Shown here piece after piece: positions 20,903-31,302 of a stretch of 64,000 nt of DNA (positions within the stretch are counted from its first letter, which is position 1; every line of letters starts with the position of its first letter). The translations under genes were made by a program, and so were the position numbers. The notes beneath the pieces were generated by a model, which saw only the letters and a list, made by a program, of their open reading frames with translations, did no database searches and was not told where the DNA came from. This DNA is from Prorocentrum cordatum (Eukaryota; Sar; Dinophyceae; Prorocentrales; Prorocentraceae), in NCBI GenBank assembly GCA_963575745.1, contig CAUYUJ010007424.1:144501-208500 (forward strand), written 5' to 3'.

Positions 20903-21600
20903 TTAAATCAGCCGCTCTGAGACGCAGGCCTCAGGAGGCGGCGACACAGGTCCCTGCGGGTGAAGGGGGATCTCCTCGTCCGCGAACTGGACCTGGTCGG
21001 CGACGCGCGCCTGGCGCCGCGGGCGACCTCCTCGGCCCCCCCGCCCACCGCCCCTGGACCTGCCGCCCTTGGGCGCGAACTTGCGAGCACCCGGCGCGGG
21101 GCCCTCCTTGTCTCCCGCCCAGTGCCCGATCTCGCCGCAGCCCCAGCGCTGGCGCTGCGACGTCTTCTTGCGCTGGTCGACCCGGCTCTGGAGCTTGGCC
21201 GGGCGGCGAGACGGCGCGGACCTGTTCGACTTGCCGCGGCCTTTCAGGGCCTTACGGGCTGACCTGCCGGTGGCCATGGCCTCCGGAACAGCGGCAAGCT
21301 CCGCCGCGGCGGCCTCGACCTTGGCGAGTCGTCGCCGTCGAACAGTTCGGAGATGTCCACGTTGGAGGACTCGAGCTCGGCGTTGAAGGCCTCGAGCTCC
21401 TGGCGGACGATGCACTGGACGTCGGCCGCGTCCTCGTCGCCCCCCTCTTGCTCTTCGTCGCCCTCGTCGGCGGGCTCGTCAACGACGTTAGCGGATCGCC
21501 CTCCACGGCTGGGAGCAGCGTTGCTGCGCCAGCCGCCATGGGGGCGCGACCGGTTGCTCCGCGGCCTCGGCGGCGGCGGTGCGCGGCGTTCGGAGCTGTT
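20903..21600 (-). pseudogene. Copia gag C-terminal part with damaged zinc knuckle
   Basis: An acidic segment (EGDEEQEGGDEDAADVQ, then IVRQELEAFNAELESS) is followed, after a one-base frameshift near 21330, by an Ala/Lys/Arg-rich stretch and WGCGEIGHWAGD. The last word has the GHW...D spacing of a CCHC nucleocapsid knuckle, but only one of the expected cysteines is present, so zinc binding is probably lost. The N-terminal gag part is missing: the 430-bp foldback abuts the frame at 21601. The role by family is RNA packaging in the particle; the assignment rests on this motif and on its place upstream of protease and integrase. Confidence 0.6.
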
Positions 21601-22030
21601 CTTTAACATCTTCTCGGGGGTGAGCGCCCAGGGGGGTTCTTGGAAGGGCGAAATCAGATTGCGTCGCGGCGTCGCATTTATGTGGAATTTATTTCGCTGG
21701 GTGCACTCTGGGAAGCTGCGGCGCAGCAGTCTCGAACAGTTGTTCTGTGTGCGCGTGTCCACTGTTCCTTGTCGAAGCTCCCAAATAAAATTGCACGGCC
21801 GCATCTGACATCCCACCCGAAAGAGCGACTGGCCGTGCAATTTTATTTGGGAGCTTCGACAAGGAACAGTGGACACGCGCACACAGAAAAACTGTTCGAG
21901 ACTGCTGCGCCGCAGCTTCCCAAAGTGCACCCAGCGAAATAAATTCCACATCAATACGACGTCGCGACGCAGTCTGATTTCGCCCTTCCAAGAACCCCCC
22001 TGGGCGTTCACCCCCGAGAAGATGTTAAAG
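21601..22030. mobile_element. 430-bp foldback with about 200-bp inverted arms
   Basis: The left arm (21601 to about 21803) and right arm (about 21831 to 22030) are near-perfect reverse complements, around 95% by eye. They share the end word CTTTAACATCTTCTCGGGGG and the inner word CAAATAAAATTGCACGGCC. The loop is about 27 bases. No clear target duplication flanks it. It sits between the Copia gag remnant and copies of the 80-bp repeat family, so it may be a MITE or foldback that truncated the element, or an inverted duplication of one segment. Confidence 0.85.
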
Positions 22031-22160
22031 AGCTAAGACGAATGTGCGCGGCGCGACGGCGAGAGCAGCATGTTGAAAACGGCCCGCCCTCAGTCCGGGA
22101 CGCTCGTGCAAATGTTAGAACGAATGCGCGCGGCGCGAAGGCGCGAGCGAAACGCCCCAC
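22031..22160 (-). repeat. Two reverse copies of the 80-bp repeat family
   Basis: The reverse complement reads GGGCGGGCCGTTTTCAACAT, CTCTCGCCGTCGCGCCGCGC and ACATTCGT, matching the units at 2660-3046. A second, more diverged copy follows directly. Confidence 0.7.
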
Positions 22161-22204
22161 CCGCCCTCTCGTCCAGCCTCGGGGTGCGAAACGGAGGAGT
22201 GATT

Positions 22205-22361
22205 TATAAGGACAAAGAACAGAGGAGTAGGAGGAGGAGGAGGAGGAAACGGATGAGGACGGAGACGACGAGGCGAGGCAGGAAAACGGAGGGTGAGGAG
22301 GGAGTTGGCGGAGGGGGAGTAGGAGGAGGAGGAAATGGAGGAGGAGGAGGAGGAGGAGGAG
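22205..22361. repeat. (GGA)n tract ending at the assembly gap
   Basis: AGGAGGAGG with GGGAGT and ACGGAG interruptions runs straight into the N block. Confidence 0.9.
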
Positions 22362-22461
22362 NNNNNNNNNNNNNNNNNNNNNNNNNNNNNNNNNNNNNNN
22401 NNNNNNNNNNNNNNNNNNNNNNNNNNNNNNNNNNNNNNNNNNNNNNNNNNNNNNNNNNNNN
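22362..22461. other. Assembly gap of 100 N
   Basis: Exactly 100 unknown bases between a GGA tract and an ATT tract. The round size suggests a placeholder of unknown true length. Confidence 0.99.
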
Positions 22462-22464
22462 TGC

Positions 22465-22727
22465 GCTATATTATTATTCTTACTAGTAGTATTAGTAATA
22501 TTAATATTAGTATTATTATTAGTATTATTATTATTATTGATAATAATAATAATAATACCAATAATAATAATATTGCGATTATCATTATTATTATTGTTAT
22601 TAGTATTATCATTCGTATTCGTAATATTATGATTATTATTATTACTGGTATTATTATTATGTTATTTATGTATGTATGTAAGTACTTATTTATTTATCTA
22701 TTATTATTATGTTAGTATTATTACTAT

Positions 22728-22767
<40 letters not shown>

Positions 22768-22770
22768 CGT
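22465..22770. repeat. (ATT)n / (AGT)n microsatellite
   Basis: ATTATTATT and TAATAATAAT with TAGTATT interruptions, ending in a clean AGT run (about 22722-22765). It is strikingly AT-rich against the rest of the window. Confidence 0.95.
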
Positions 22771-22859
22771 AGTCGTAGTATTATCATATCCCTGCTCTTG
22801 ATCATCCTTTTCTTTCTCCTCTTCTCCATCATCCTTTTTGTGTTCGTTGGCTATGCCCC

Positions 22860-23180
22860 TGCTCGTCCTCCTCCTCCTCCTCCTCCTCCTCCTCCTTTTT
22901 CCTCCTCCTCCTCCTCTTCGCGTCGATGCGCCATCCAGGCCTGACTGCGCACGTTTGCGGGCTGTCGCGCGCCACGCGGATAAAGGTTGTCAACTTTTTG
23001 CGAAACGTTTGCGCCCGATGTTTGATCACTTTTGTCCACATTTGCGCACTTTTGCGCACTTTTGTTGCAAACGTGAGCAAAAGTGCGCAACACTGAGCAA
23101 AAGTGGGCAAAAGTGGCCCGCAGCAGTGTGCAAACGCGCGCAAACTGACGCTAAATGGCTAGCAGCGGTCCGCAAACGTG
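22860..23180. repeat. (CTC)n tract and 12-bp GCAAAAGTG repeat
   Basis: A CTC tract (22860-22920) is followed by a block (about 22990-23180) in which TTTGCGCACTTTTG, GAGCAAAAGTGCGC and GTGGGCAAAAGTGG words recur in both orientations. Confidence 0.75.
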
Positions 23181-23199
23181 AACAAGCAGGCCTGGGCGA

Positions 23200-23520
23200 C
23201 ACGTCGTTCCTCCTCCTCCCCCTCCCCCTCCTCCTCGTCCTCCTCCTCCTCCTCCTTTTCAACCTCCTCCTGCTCCTCGTCCTCGTTTTCTTTTTCCTCC
23301 TGCTCGTTATCTGGTGATCTTTTTCTTTCCACCACCTCCTCCTCCTTCTCCTCCTCCTCCTCCTCCTCCTCCTTTCCCTCCCTTCCTTCCTCCCTTTTCG
23401 TCCTCCTCCATTCCGCCTCTTCCTCGCCCCCCTCTCGCGCGACATTTCCTGCGCCTGCTTCTCCACCCTTTGCCTTCATCCTGTTCCTACTCCTTCTCCT
23501 CCTCCTCCTCCTGGCACGCG
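23200..23520. repeat. (TCC)n tract
   Basis: Imperfect TCCTCCTCC, with TTCC and CTCGTC interruptions. Confidence 0.9.
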
Positions 23521-24229
23521 ATGCGCCTTGAACTCGGCTTCAGGTGCGTGGCGGCATCCGCGTTTAGAAGCCTGCTCTTGCAGCTTGCGGCCCGCCCCAG
23601 CAGAATGTCGGACTTTAAGTTTTCGTATTAGTGCACGGTGGTCAGGGTCAGATATATAAAATCCGGCAGCTCAGGGTCGTGCTCGATAGGAGTTGGATTC
23701 CTGACCGAAGTGCTTTAGGAATTCCAGTGGTGCATCTCTGTCGCCTCCGGGGGGGGGGATATGACCGGAGCCCGTTTGGGGCGGCGTTTACCCGGCCGGC
23801 GTTTTTTAGTTTTGGTTTATTTCGGGCTCGAGCATTCATCCAATGGGTGCGGCGCCGCGATTGCTGCCATTCAGTTACGGTAGGTGACGCCCCAATGTTT
23901 TTTCCTCCGCTTTGGAATGGTGCGACGCCGGGACGTCCTTCGTGGACTCCGGGTTGTCTTGACCAGTCCGTGGACACCGGGATGTTTTCCGTGGACTCCT
24001 GGTTGTTCTTGCCTCCCTTTTTGCCTTCGTCCTTTTGTTTTCTCTCTTTGTCCTCGTTCTCTTTGCCGAGTGCGTTGCGTTCGCGAACCAGCGCATGAAC
24101 TCCCATGGTGTCCCTATTTGGGGCCATGTGCGTGCCTAGGCCTAGATATTTTTGCACGTGCTTATCTACATTCGCACGCCCGCCGATCTTTAAGCTCTGA
24201 TTGCGTTGCCGGATGGATCAGATGGCGTT
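23521..24229. other. No gene recognised
   Basis: Ordinary-complexity DNA between two TCC tracts. It includes a local duplication of GTGGACTCCGGGTTGTCTTG / GTGGACTCCTGGTTGTTCTTG at about 23940-24010. No domain was recognised. Confidence 0.4.
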
Positions 24230-24650
24230 CGCCACCACCACCACCACCACCACCTCCTCCTCCTCCTCTTCCTCCTCCTCCTTTTCTTTCCGTCTTCTTT
24301 CCCGTCCGTCAGCTCTTTTTCTTTCTCCCCACTGCCCTTGCCATCGCCACATCATTCTCCTTTTCCTCCACATCATTGTCATCCTCCTCCTCCTCTCCCT
24401 CCTCCGCGCCCTTCCTCCTTCCCGTCCGCCCCCTCTTCCTCGTCCCTCTCCTCCTCCTCCTCCTCCATCGTTTCGCTTTCCTCCTCCTCTCTCCCCTTTT
24501 CCTCCTCCTCCCCCTCCCTTTTCCTCCTGTCTTCTCTTGCTCCTCCTCCTCCTTTTCCTTTTTCCTCTTCCTCTTCATGCCCATGTTTTCCCCGTCCGTC
24601 CTCCTCCTCCTCCCCCCCGCCCTCCTCCTCCCCGTCCTTTTCTTACTAAA
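24230..24650. repeat. (CAC)n then (TCC)n tract
   Basis: A short clean CACCAC run leads into a long imperfect TCC tract. Confidence 0.9.
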
Positions 24651-24895
24651 GTAAGACCTCCGAAGCCAAGGGAGACTCTTTAGGTCACGCCTGCGTGACA
24701 GCTACCCCCTTTTAAGTCTCTGGCGGGTAGTCTCATGGGGTGGTTTTCAGGCCACTCACAGAGACAGCGGCCTCACCGTGAGTTCGGGGCCGCGGGGCGC
24801 TCCCTTAACAGCGGCCCGCGCCCCTGCTTTTGTTCGCTTGTTTTCGGTTCCAGTTTGCCTCTAGCACGCGCGCGCGGTTGGTTCAAACGGCCCCC

Positions 24896-26325
24896 ATGGC
24901 GCCTCCTCGGAAAAAAAGGTGTCTCCTTTGGGCGAGTGGCTGGACAAACACGGCGGCGGCGGCCACGGGCGCGCAGACGGCGCGGGCGACAAGAAATTGC
25001 AGCGAGCTGTTGAAGCCTTCAAGGACGCGAGGAATGCGCAAGGGCTGAGGGCTCGGAAGAACGCGGGCAAAGCGGGCCACGTGCTTGTTGCTTCATTCCG
25101 CCACGTGTTTTTGCGTCTCGGCTTTGGTCATGCTGACGCGTTCCCTTTGCTTCTGGCGCGGCATGCCGCGCGCCGCCCCACCCCCGAAGCTTGCCCTGGC
25201 GAAGATGAGTGGCAGCTCCAGACCGTATCGGGCGATCCGCGCTGCATGACTGTGTCGCTGTACAAGCAGATGGGCGGCGCCATCAACCCCCTAGGGAAAT
25301 TTCGGGGGGGCGAGGACGACCGCCGTTTGGAGGAGGTTGTGTCCGCATTGCAGTTGCACCCCGTGTATAAGGATTTGCACGGGTCCGACCCATATGTTTC
25401 AAGGCTTTCATCATTGTACGCTGGGCACGCTGGGAAGCGTGAGCGCGGCGTTGTGGTCGCGAACTTTCTTTTCATCCTGAGCGGGCGGAGTTGGTTAGTC
25501 TGATGGTTTTTTCGAGCGGAACCCAGATTTTCTGATAGAGACAGACGCTGACTTTATGGTATGCAACGCGTTTTTGGGAAATTCTCCGCAAAATCCATAC
25601 CTCGGGGCGAAGCATACTGTCGACGCTAATGCGTGGTCGGTTTTCTCTGCGCACACTGCTTCCGCGAACCCGCGCATATCAGGCGACCGTCGCGCGATCA
25701 CGTTTTTTCTGGGACCGCGCATTCTGGTCGGAACCGAAGTTGCATGGCACAAGAACTTCGTCACCCTTGGGTGATTTGGGCTTCACTCATGCCTTTGAGT
25801 ATTTGCGCATCATCGACAGGGGGCGCCACCTCATGGCTTGGACGAGGCAAGACTGGGAGACTGTGCCTGCTCGACTCATCAGGGACGGCCCAAACGCCCA
25901 GGTTTTCCAGAGGTGGGGGCGCGGGAAACTTGGTCAGCCCATTCCCATTTCCAGACGGGAGGCCGTTGTGGTTTGGTTGTGGGTGGCCCATTTCCCTAGT
26001 TCCAATCGGTTTTGCCAGGGCGGTTGCCTAGTTGGCCGCGGGCGGCCCCACTGCGCGCGCATCGGCTTTTGAACGCGCGCCCCGGTTCAACCAGGTGCGC
26101 GATGTTAGTCGAGGGCAACGGGGGGGGGCGACCAAGTTTTACGCGTCCCGGGTGGGCTGGCGCATCGCGGGGGGATGTTTTGACCGCCGCGCGAGCCGCA
26201 CTCCTTTTGGAAACCGTCTGGGCCAGGGGGAGCGGAGTGGAGTTGGCGCTGTCGAGCTGGGGACGGTCGCGCCCCCTCGGTGGAATGCGCCGGATCTGCA
26301 GCAGACTGAATGCATGGCGGTCTAG
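24896..26325 (+). pseudogene. Unknown protein-coding region broken across three frames
   Basis: Function not recognised. The most likely start is ATG 24896 (MAPPRKK). A seven-A run (24911-24917) then throws the sequence into another frame, which stays open to 25503 and has normal composition (for example KDLHGSDPYVSRLSSLYAGH). Near 25495 a second shift leads to DGFFERNPDFLIETDADFMV and then GAKHTVDANAWSVFSAHTAS. Near 25760 a third shift leads to LGFTHAFEYLRIIDRGRHLM. Each piece continues exactly where the previous one stops, which argues for one gene hit by indels, or for assembly errors, rather than three genes. Past about 25950 the best frame is unclear; a possible continuation runs to 26325. 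Introns are an alternative explanation, but no good GT-AG pair sits at the breaks. Confidence 0.5.
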
Positions 26326-26569
26326 GTCTTGTACTAGGGGACCGACTATGTCATTGATGCGCCGTGGAATATTTTTGCTGTTGATTTTACATAGATGAAC
26401 CATGCAATCCTTCAGTGATTTGGCGCCCCCCCCAAAGTCGGCGGCGAATCGATTATGTAGTCGAGCCCGTGCGTCCAAAACCGGGGCAAGGACATGCAAT
26501 TTGTCCTAAGGTACCCTTGGCCTTTTGCCTCCGCGGCCCATGCTTCGCTGTTATCGCTGGCTTGAATGG

Positions 26570-27330
26570 AGGGGGGGGAGGGCGAGGAGGAAGATGGGGG
26601 AGACGAAAGAGGGGGACGAAGGGGTTGCAGAGGGACGGGCGAGGGGGGCGGAGGAGTAGGAAGAGGAGGAAGACGCGGAGGATGAAGAGAAGGAGGAGGA
26701 TATGAAGGGAGGTGGAGAGGGCGGTGGGAAGCAGGAGGGCGATGAGAAGGAGGGCAGGGAGGATAAAGGAAAAAGGTGAAAGGAAGAGGGAAACGGAGAG
26801 GGAGAGGGAACGAGAGGAGAGGAGGACGAGGGCTAGGAGGAGATAGGGAAAGAGAGAAGGGAGGGGGGAGGGAGAGCGAGAGGGAAAGGGAGAGGGAGAG
26901 GGACAGGGAGGAGGAGGATGAGGAGGAGGAGGAGGGCAACAAGGAAAGGGATGGAGGCGGAAGAGGAGGAGGAAATGGAGGAGGAGAAGACAAGGGGGGA
27001 GTAGGAGAGGGGGAGAAGAAGGAGGACGACAAGGATAAGGAGAAAGAGGGAAGGAGGATGCGCAGGGGGGGAAGGGAAGGAGGAGGAGGAGGAAGAGGAG
27101 GAGGAGGAGGAGGAGAAGGAGAAGGAAAGGAGGAGGGGGAGGGGAGGGCGTCGCTTCGTTTCGCTCCATTGGGGCACCTGCGCGCGAGGGCGAGACGGGA
27201 TGGGGGGGAGGACGAAGAGGAGGACGACGACGATGACGACGAGGAGAGGAAAGATGGGACGGAAGAAATGGGGAGGGATGAGGAGGACGGGGGCGGCGAG
27301 ACGTTGGAGGATGAGGAGGAGAATCCCACC
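26570..27330. repeat. Long (GGA)n polypurine tract
   Basis: More than 700 bases of imperfect GGA/GAG/AGGG on the plus strand, almost pyrimidine-free in places. Long Glu/Gly-rich and Pro/Ser-rich frames across it are artefacts. Confidence 0.95.
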
Positions 27331-27489
27331 AGCCCTCTGGGCGAAGGTGGTTTAGGGAGTTTACTCCTCCATCTTCCCTTCTTCCCCTTCGGGGAGGGGT
27401 TTACCCCTCCCCCTACCCCCCCCCCCCCCTGGACCTGGACGGGCCCGGTCGCGAGCGGTCAGAGTGTCCAAGATGGCCCAGGATGGCTC

Positions 27490-28265
27490 CATGAGCGCCT
27501 CGGATAGTCCAAGATGACTTCCAAGATGGCTCAAGATAGCCTAAGATGCCGCAAGATGGCTCCGAAGATGCTCCAAGACGCTCTCAGCTCGCTCCACGAC
27601 AGCTCCAAGAGGCCAATTATCTCCCCAAGGAGGCCCCCCAAGAAGCCAAATTATTTTAAAAACCTAAGGAAAACCAGTGATTGTCGGCTTCTCGCCTTCT
27701 CGCTTCCGATGGCCATCTGAGGCCTCAGCATGGCTCCAAGAAGGGCCAAGGTGGCCCCAAGAGGGGCCCAAGAGGGCCCCAAAACGGCCCCAAGAGCGCC
27801 CAAGAGCGCTCCAAGAGCGCCCCAAGAGGGGTCCAGGCGGCTATTTTGGGAGTCCCCGAGGGGCAGGCTTAACTAGGGAACCCCACTTCTTTGATCGATC
27901 GCTCCCAAGATGGCCCCAAAGGGCGCCCAGGAGGCCCCCAAAGGCGCCAAGATGGCCCCAAGAGGCCTCCAAGAGGCCCCCAAGAGGGCCCCAAGCGGCC
28001 CCAAGAGGCTCCAAGAGGCTCCCAGGATGGTTCCAAGAGGCCTCCAAGAGGCTCCAAGAGGCCGCCATGAAGCTCCAAGAGACCCCCCAGAGGCCCCAAG
28101 AGGCCTCCAACAGGCCCCCAAGAGCCCCCCAAGAGGATCCCAAGCGGCCTCAAGAGGCCCCCCCGAAGCACCCAAGACGCCCAAGAGCCCCATTTACCGC
28201 CAAGAGACCCCCAAGACGCCCAGAGAGGCCCCCAAAAGGCTTCCAAGAGGCATCCGAGCGGCATT
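27490..28265 (-). repeat. CCAAGAGGCCCC minisatellite (reverse CTTGGGGCC family)
   Basis: CCAAGAGGCCCCCAAGAGG-type units about every 12-18 bases. An AT-richer interruption lies at 27640-27720 and the boundary motif CTTTGATCGATCGCTCCC at about 27888. Frames of 100-270 codons are repeat artefacts. Confidence 0.9.
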
Positions 28266-28489
28266 CAACCATCCACCCAGCGTCATCATTCTCCTCATCC
28301 CTCCTTCGTTCGGTTCCTCGCCACCCCCTCATCTATCCATCTGGCCTCCTCTTCCGCCCCATCCTTTGCACGGATCGGCTGCCCCTCTCGTCGCCCCCCC
28401 ACTTCCTTGATCTCTTCAACTTGCCCGGACATCGTTTCTGGATGGGCTGGTGGGGATACGCGAAGCGTCAAGAATTGAGGAGGAGCGGG

Positions 28490-29021
28490 GCATAGAGAGT
28501 GGAAAGGGGATGGAGGAGAGGAGGAGGCGGAGGAGGATGGGGGGGGCAGGCGGAGAAGAGGAGACGGAAGAAGGGAAGGAGTTGGAGGAGGAGGGGAAGG
28601 AGGGGGAGAGGTAAGAGGACATGGAGGGGGGGGAGAAGGAGGAGGAGGCGGAAGAAGAAGAAGAAGGAGGGGGCGCGAAGGACGATGAGGAAGTGGAAGG
28701 GGATGGGGGGGACCAAGAAGAGGAAGGGGGGGGCGTTGGAAGAGGACGGGTCGGAGGGGGGAGGAGGAGGAGGAGGAGGAGGAGGAAGAGGAGGAGGAGG
28801 AGGAGGAGGCTATCGAAACAAAAATACGTGGAAGAGGACGACGGAAGAGGGCGAAGGGACAGGGAACGAGGGGGGGCAGGAGGAGCAAGATGAGAAGGAG
28901 GAGAAGGAGGAGGAATGAGGAGGAATGATAAAGAGGATGATATGAGCGAGGAGAAGAAGGAAAAGGAGGGGTAGGAGGAGAAGGTGGGGGATGCTGATGA
29001 GGAGGCGGATGAGGATGAGGA

Positions 29022-29052
<31 letters not shown>

Positions 29053-29375
29053 GAGGAGGAGGAGGAGGAGGAGGAGGAGGAGGAGGAGGAGGAGGATGAT
29101 GAGGTTGAAGGGGGCGGGAATAGGGGGTAGGAAAATAAAGAAGAGGAGGACGAGGAGGAGAAGGAGGAGGAGAAGGAGGAGGAGGGCGAGCAGGGAGGAG
29201 GAGGAGGAAATGACAGGGAAGGAAACCGTGGACTGGAAGGCGGAGGAGGAGGAGGAGGAGGAGGAGGAGGAGGAGGAGGAAGAGGAGGATGCAGCAGGAA
29301 CACGAAAGAACCGCAGGAGGGGAGGAGCGGGAGGAGAAGAAGGAGGAGGGGGATGAGGAGGAGGAGGAGCAGCAG
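28490..29375. repeat. Long (GGA)n polypurine tract
   Basis: About 0.9 kb of GGA/GAA/GGG, with clean GGA runs at about 29030-29095 and 29245-29280. The 515-codon minus-strand frame across it is an artefact. Confidence 0.95.
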
Positions 29376-29735
29376 TTGTTTTCTCTGAAGACAGCCCAAT
29401 CACCAACACTCACAACAGCAGGATTGCGCCACCACGTGCAAATGAAGAATGCCAAGGTGCCAAAACTTGCAAGAGCGACCAGGGGGAAGGCAAACGGCGG
29501 AGAAACAGACACAAGCAAAAAAAGCAGCGTGGCCACAACAACTCGGCCGACCCACCGTCGGACGCTTTGAACCCCAGCCCCCGCCAGGAGCAAGCACAAC
29601 ACGCGCCAAAACAACGAGGCGGCACAGGAGGGAGGAAGCGAAAGACGCGCGCGCGCGACCCCAGTCAGCGCAGGGCGTAAAACAGCGCAGGCATACCTGA
29701 GTGGGAAGAGGAGGAGGGGGACGAGGAGGAGATTA
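29376..29735. other. No gene recognised
   Basis: A short island of ordinary complexity between a polypurine and a polypyrimidine tract; a Thr/Lys-rich frame is present but unconvincing. Confidence 0.4.
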
Positions 29736-30330
29736 TCCTCCTCCTGCCCTTGCTCCTTCTCCTGCTCCTCCTCCTCCCCCTTCTGTTCGTCCTCGTCCTC
29801 AATATCCTCTTCTTCACCCATCCAGCCACCCGCGTCGTCCACCTCCTCCTCTTCCTCCTCCTCCTCCTCCTCCTCCTCCTCCTCCTCCTCCTCCTCCTCC
29901 CCCTCCTCCTTCTCTTACATATTATAATTCCCCCCCCCGCCCGCTTCCTTCTCCTATTCCCCCTCCGTCTCCCCAACCTGCCATGCCCAATTCTTCCTGC
30001 TCTTCTCCTCATCCCCCTTTTCCTTCCCCCCTCCTCGTCCTCCTCCCCGTCCTCCTCCCCACCCTCCCCTTCCTCGCCGTCCTCCTATTTTTCGTCCATC
30101 ACCCTCCTCATGCTCCTCATGGTGTTCCTCCGCCTCCTCCTTGTCCCCGTCCGTCTTTCATGTCCTCTTCCGTCCCCTTTTCCTTCTTTTCCTTCTCATT
30201 AACCGCGTCTTCCTCCTCCTCCTCCTCCCCCTCCTCCTCCTCCTCCTCCTCCTCCTCCTCCTCCTCCTCCTCCTCCTCCTCCTCTCCTCCTCCTCCTCCT
30301 CCTCCTCCTCCTCCTCCTCCTCCTCTCTTC
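29736..30330. repeat. Long (TCC)n polypyrimidine tract
   Basis: Imperfect TCC/CTC, with clean runs at about 29850-29900 and 30225-30330. It truncates the gag-like frame that comes in from the right on the minus strand. Confidence 0.95.
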
Positions 30331-30439
30331 GTCCTGACGGAGCGCATAATATGTTGCCTGTTACTGTCGTTTGCTGCCGTTTGCTGCCATTTGCTCCGCC
30401 CGGGACGAACGACCATTTGAAAATAGGCTCCCGCGAGTT

Positions 30440-31230
30440 GCAATCTAACGCTTCCAAGTGCTGTAAAAAATTATCGATGTGCTTCTTCTCGTCGGCGTCG
30501 TCAATGTCTGCAGCTGCCGGGCGCAGCTGCTCCTCCGTCAGATTCAATGCTGCGGTTCTCGCTGTGCCGCTGAGCCTGAGCACGAGCTCCGACGCGAGAC
30601 CCTGCGCGACTGAGAGGTTCTCGCTGAGCTTCCACAGCTTCACCTCCTGCTTGTAGTCTCTCCACTTCGAGGGATCTCCGTTCCATGCCGGTATAACTGA
30701 CTGTCCGAAATTGTAAGACATGCCCGTCATCCATGCGAAAGGGTAGTCGGAGAAGTCTGTGGCTTCGCTGAAGTCCTGGGAGTGAAGGAGATCGAACTCG
30801 GCGGCGTCGCTGATGTAAATGTTCTGAGGGTAAGAGAAGTCGAACTCGGCGGCGTCGCTGAAGTTCTGGGGGCACATGGAATTGAATTCGGTGGCTTCGC
30901 TGAAGTTCTGGGAGCATGTGAAATTGAAACCGGCGGCTTCGCTGAAGTTCTGGGAGCATGTGAAATGGAACTCGGCCGCTGCGCTGAAGTTCTGGGAGCA
31001 TGCGCGGGCGCGTGTGCTGGCGTCGCTGACGGTGGCGTAGGAGATGGCGCTGAAGGCGTAGTAGGCATTGCTGCTGGCGTCGCCGACGCCGGCGTGGAAG
31101 TTGGCAGGGTAGGCGTAGTAGGCGCTGCTGTCGGCGCTAGCGTCGCGGACGCTGGCGCGCGCGCTGCGCAGCAGGCGGGCGACGCAGATCACCGCGAAGA
31201 CGCGGGTCTTCTTTTCCAATATGGATAATA
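30440..31230 (-). pseudogene. Retrotransposon gag-like fragment
   Basis: The minus-strand frame from an in-frame ATG at 30730 reads MTGMSYNFGQSVIPAWNGDP, then SKWRDYKQEVKLWKLSENLS and LASELVLRLSGTARTAALNL. The W-GD-W-Y-V-WK layout and the following helical RLSG segment resemble Copia gag N-terminal domains (UBN2-like). Open frame extends upstream of that ATG through a 14-residue repeat. The frame runs out into the TCC tract after about 30440, so zinc knuckle and pol are absent. The 175-bp candidate LTR lies upstream at 31303-31475. It could belong to the same family as the 16.3-21.6 kb element, but the two fragments do not overlap, so this cannot be shown here. Confidence 0.6.
30765..31010 (-). 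repeat. 42-bp (14-residue) in-frame tandem repeat
   Basis: Six consecutive units of 42 bases encode variants of CSQNFSEAAGFNFT. The FSEA/FSDA and EF words are conserved while T/S/M and C/Y/H vary. The period is a multiple of three and the frame is kept, unlike the DNA-level 77-bp arrays in this window. Confidence 0.85.
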
Positions 31231-31302
31231 ACGTCGCGGACGTCGTCGCAGCGGGCGGCCCCGCGGGCCGAGGACAGCGAGCCAAGCTCCAAGCTACCGC
31301 TG

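Larger units (their letters stand above)
16264..21600 (-). mobile_element. Dead Ty1/Copia-type LTR retrotransposon lacking reverse transcriptase
   Basis: The minus strand reads in order: a zinc-knuckle-like gag end, a protease-like segment, a Cys-rich and IHAACPCQPW linker, a full integrase core, the integrase C-terminal region and RNase H, then a hydrophobic tail. Integrase before RNase H is the Copia order. No reverse transcriptase lies between them: only about 0.5 kb of integrase tail and Pro/Gly-rich sequence separates the two. The frame is broken by stops at 19573-19575, 18285-18287 and 17297-17299 and by frameshifts near 21330, 20290, 19600-20000 and 18690. The 3' limit is uncertain; a possible LTR piece lies at 15455-15640. 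Confidence 0.8.

Noticed and set aside
26412-27507. Glu/Gly-rich plus frame (243 codons) and Ser/Pro-rich minus frames (305 and 238 codons)
   Set aside because: Same reason: read-through of imperfect GGA repeats on both strands.
28295-29842. 515-codon minus frame rich in Ser, Pro and Leu
   Set aside because: It lies over the GGA polypurine tract and its composition is entirely that of the microsatellite.
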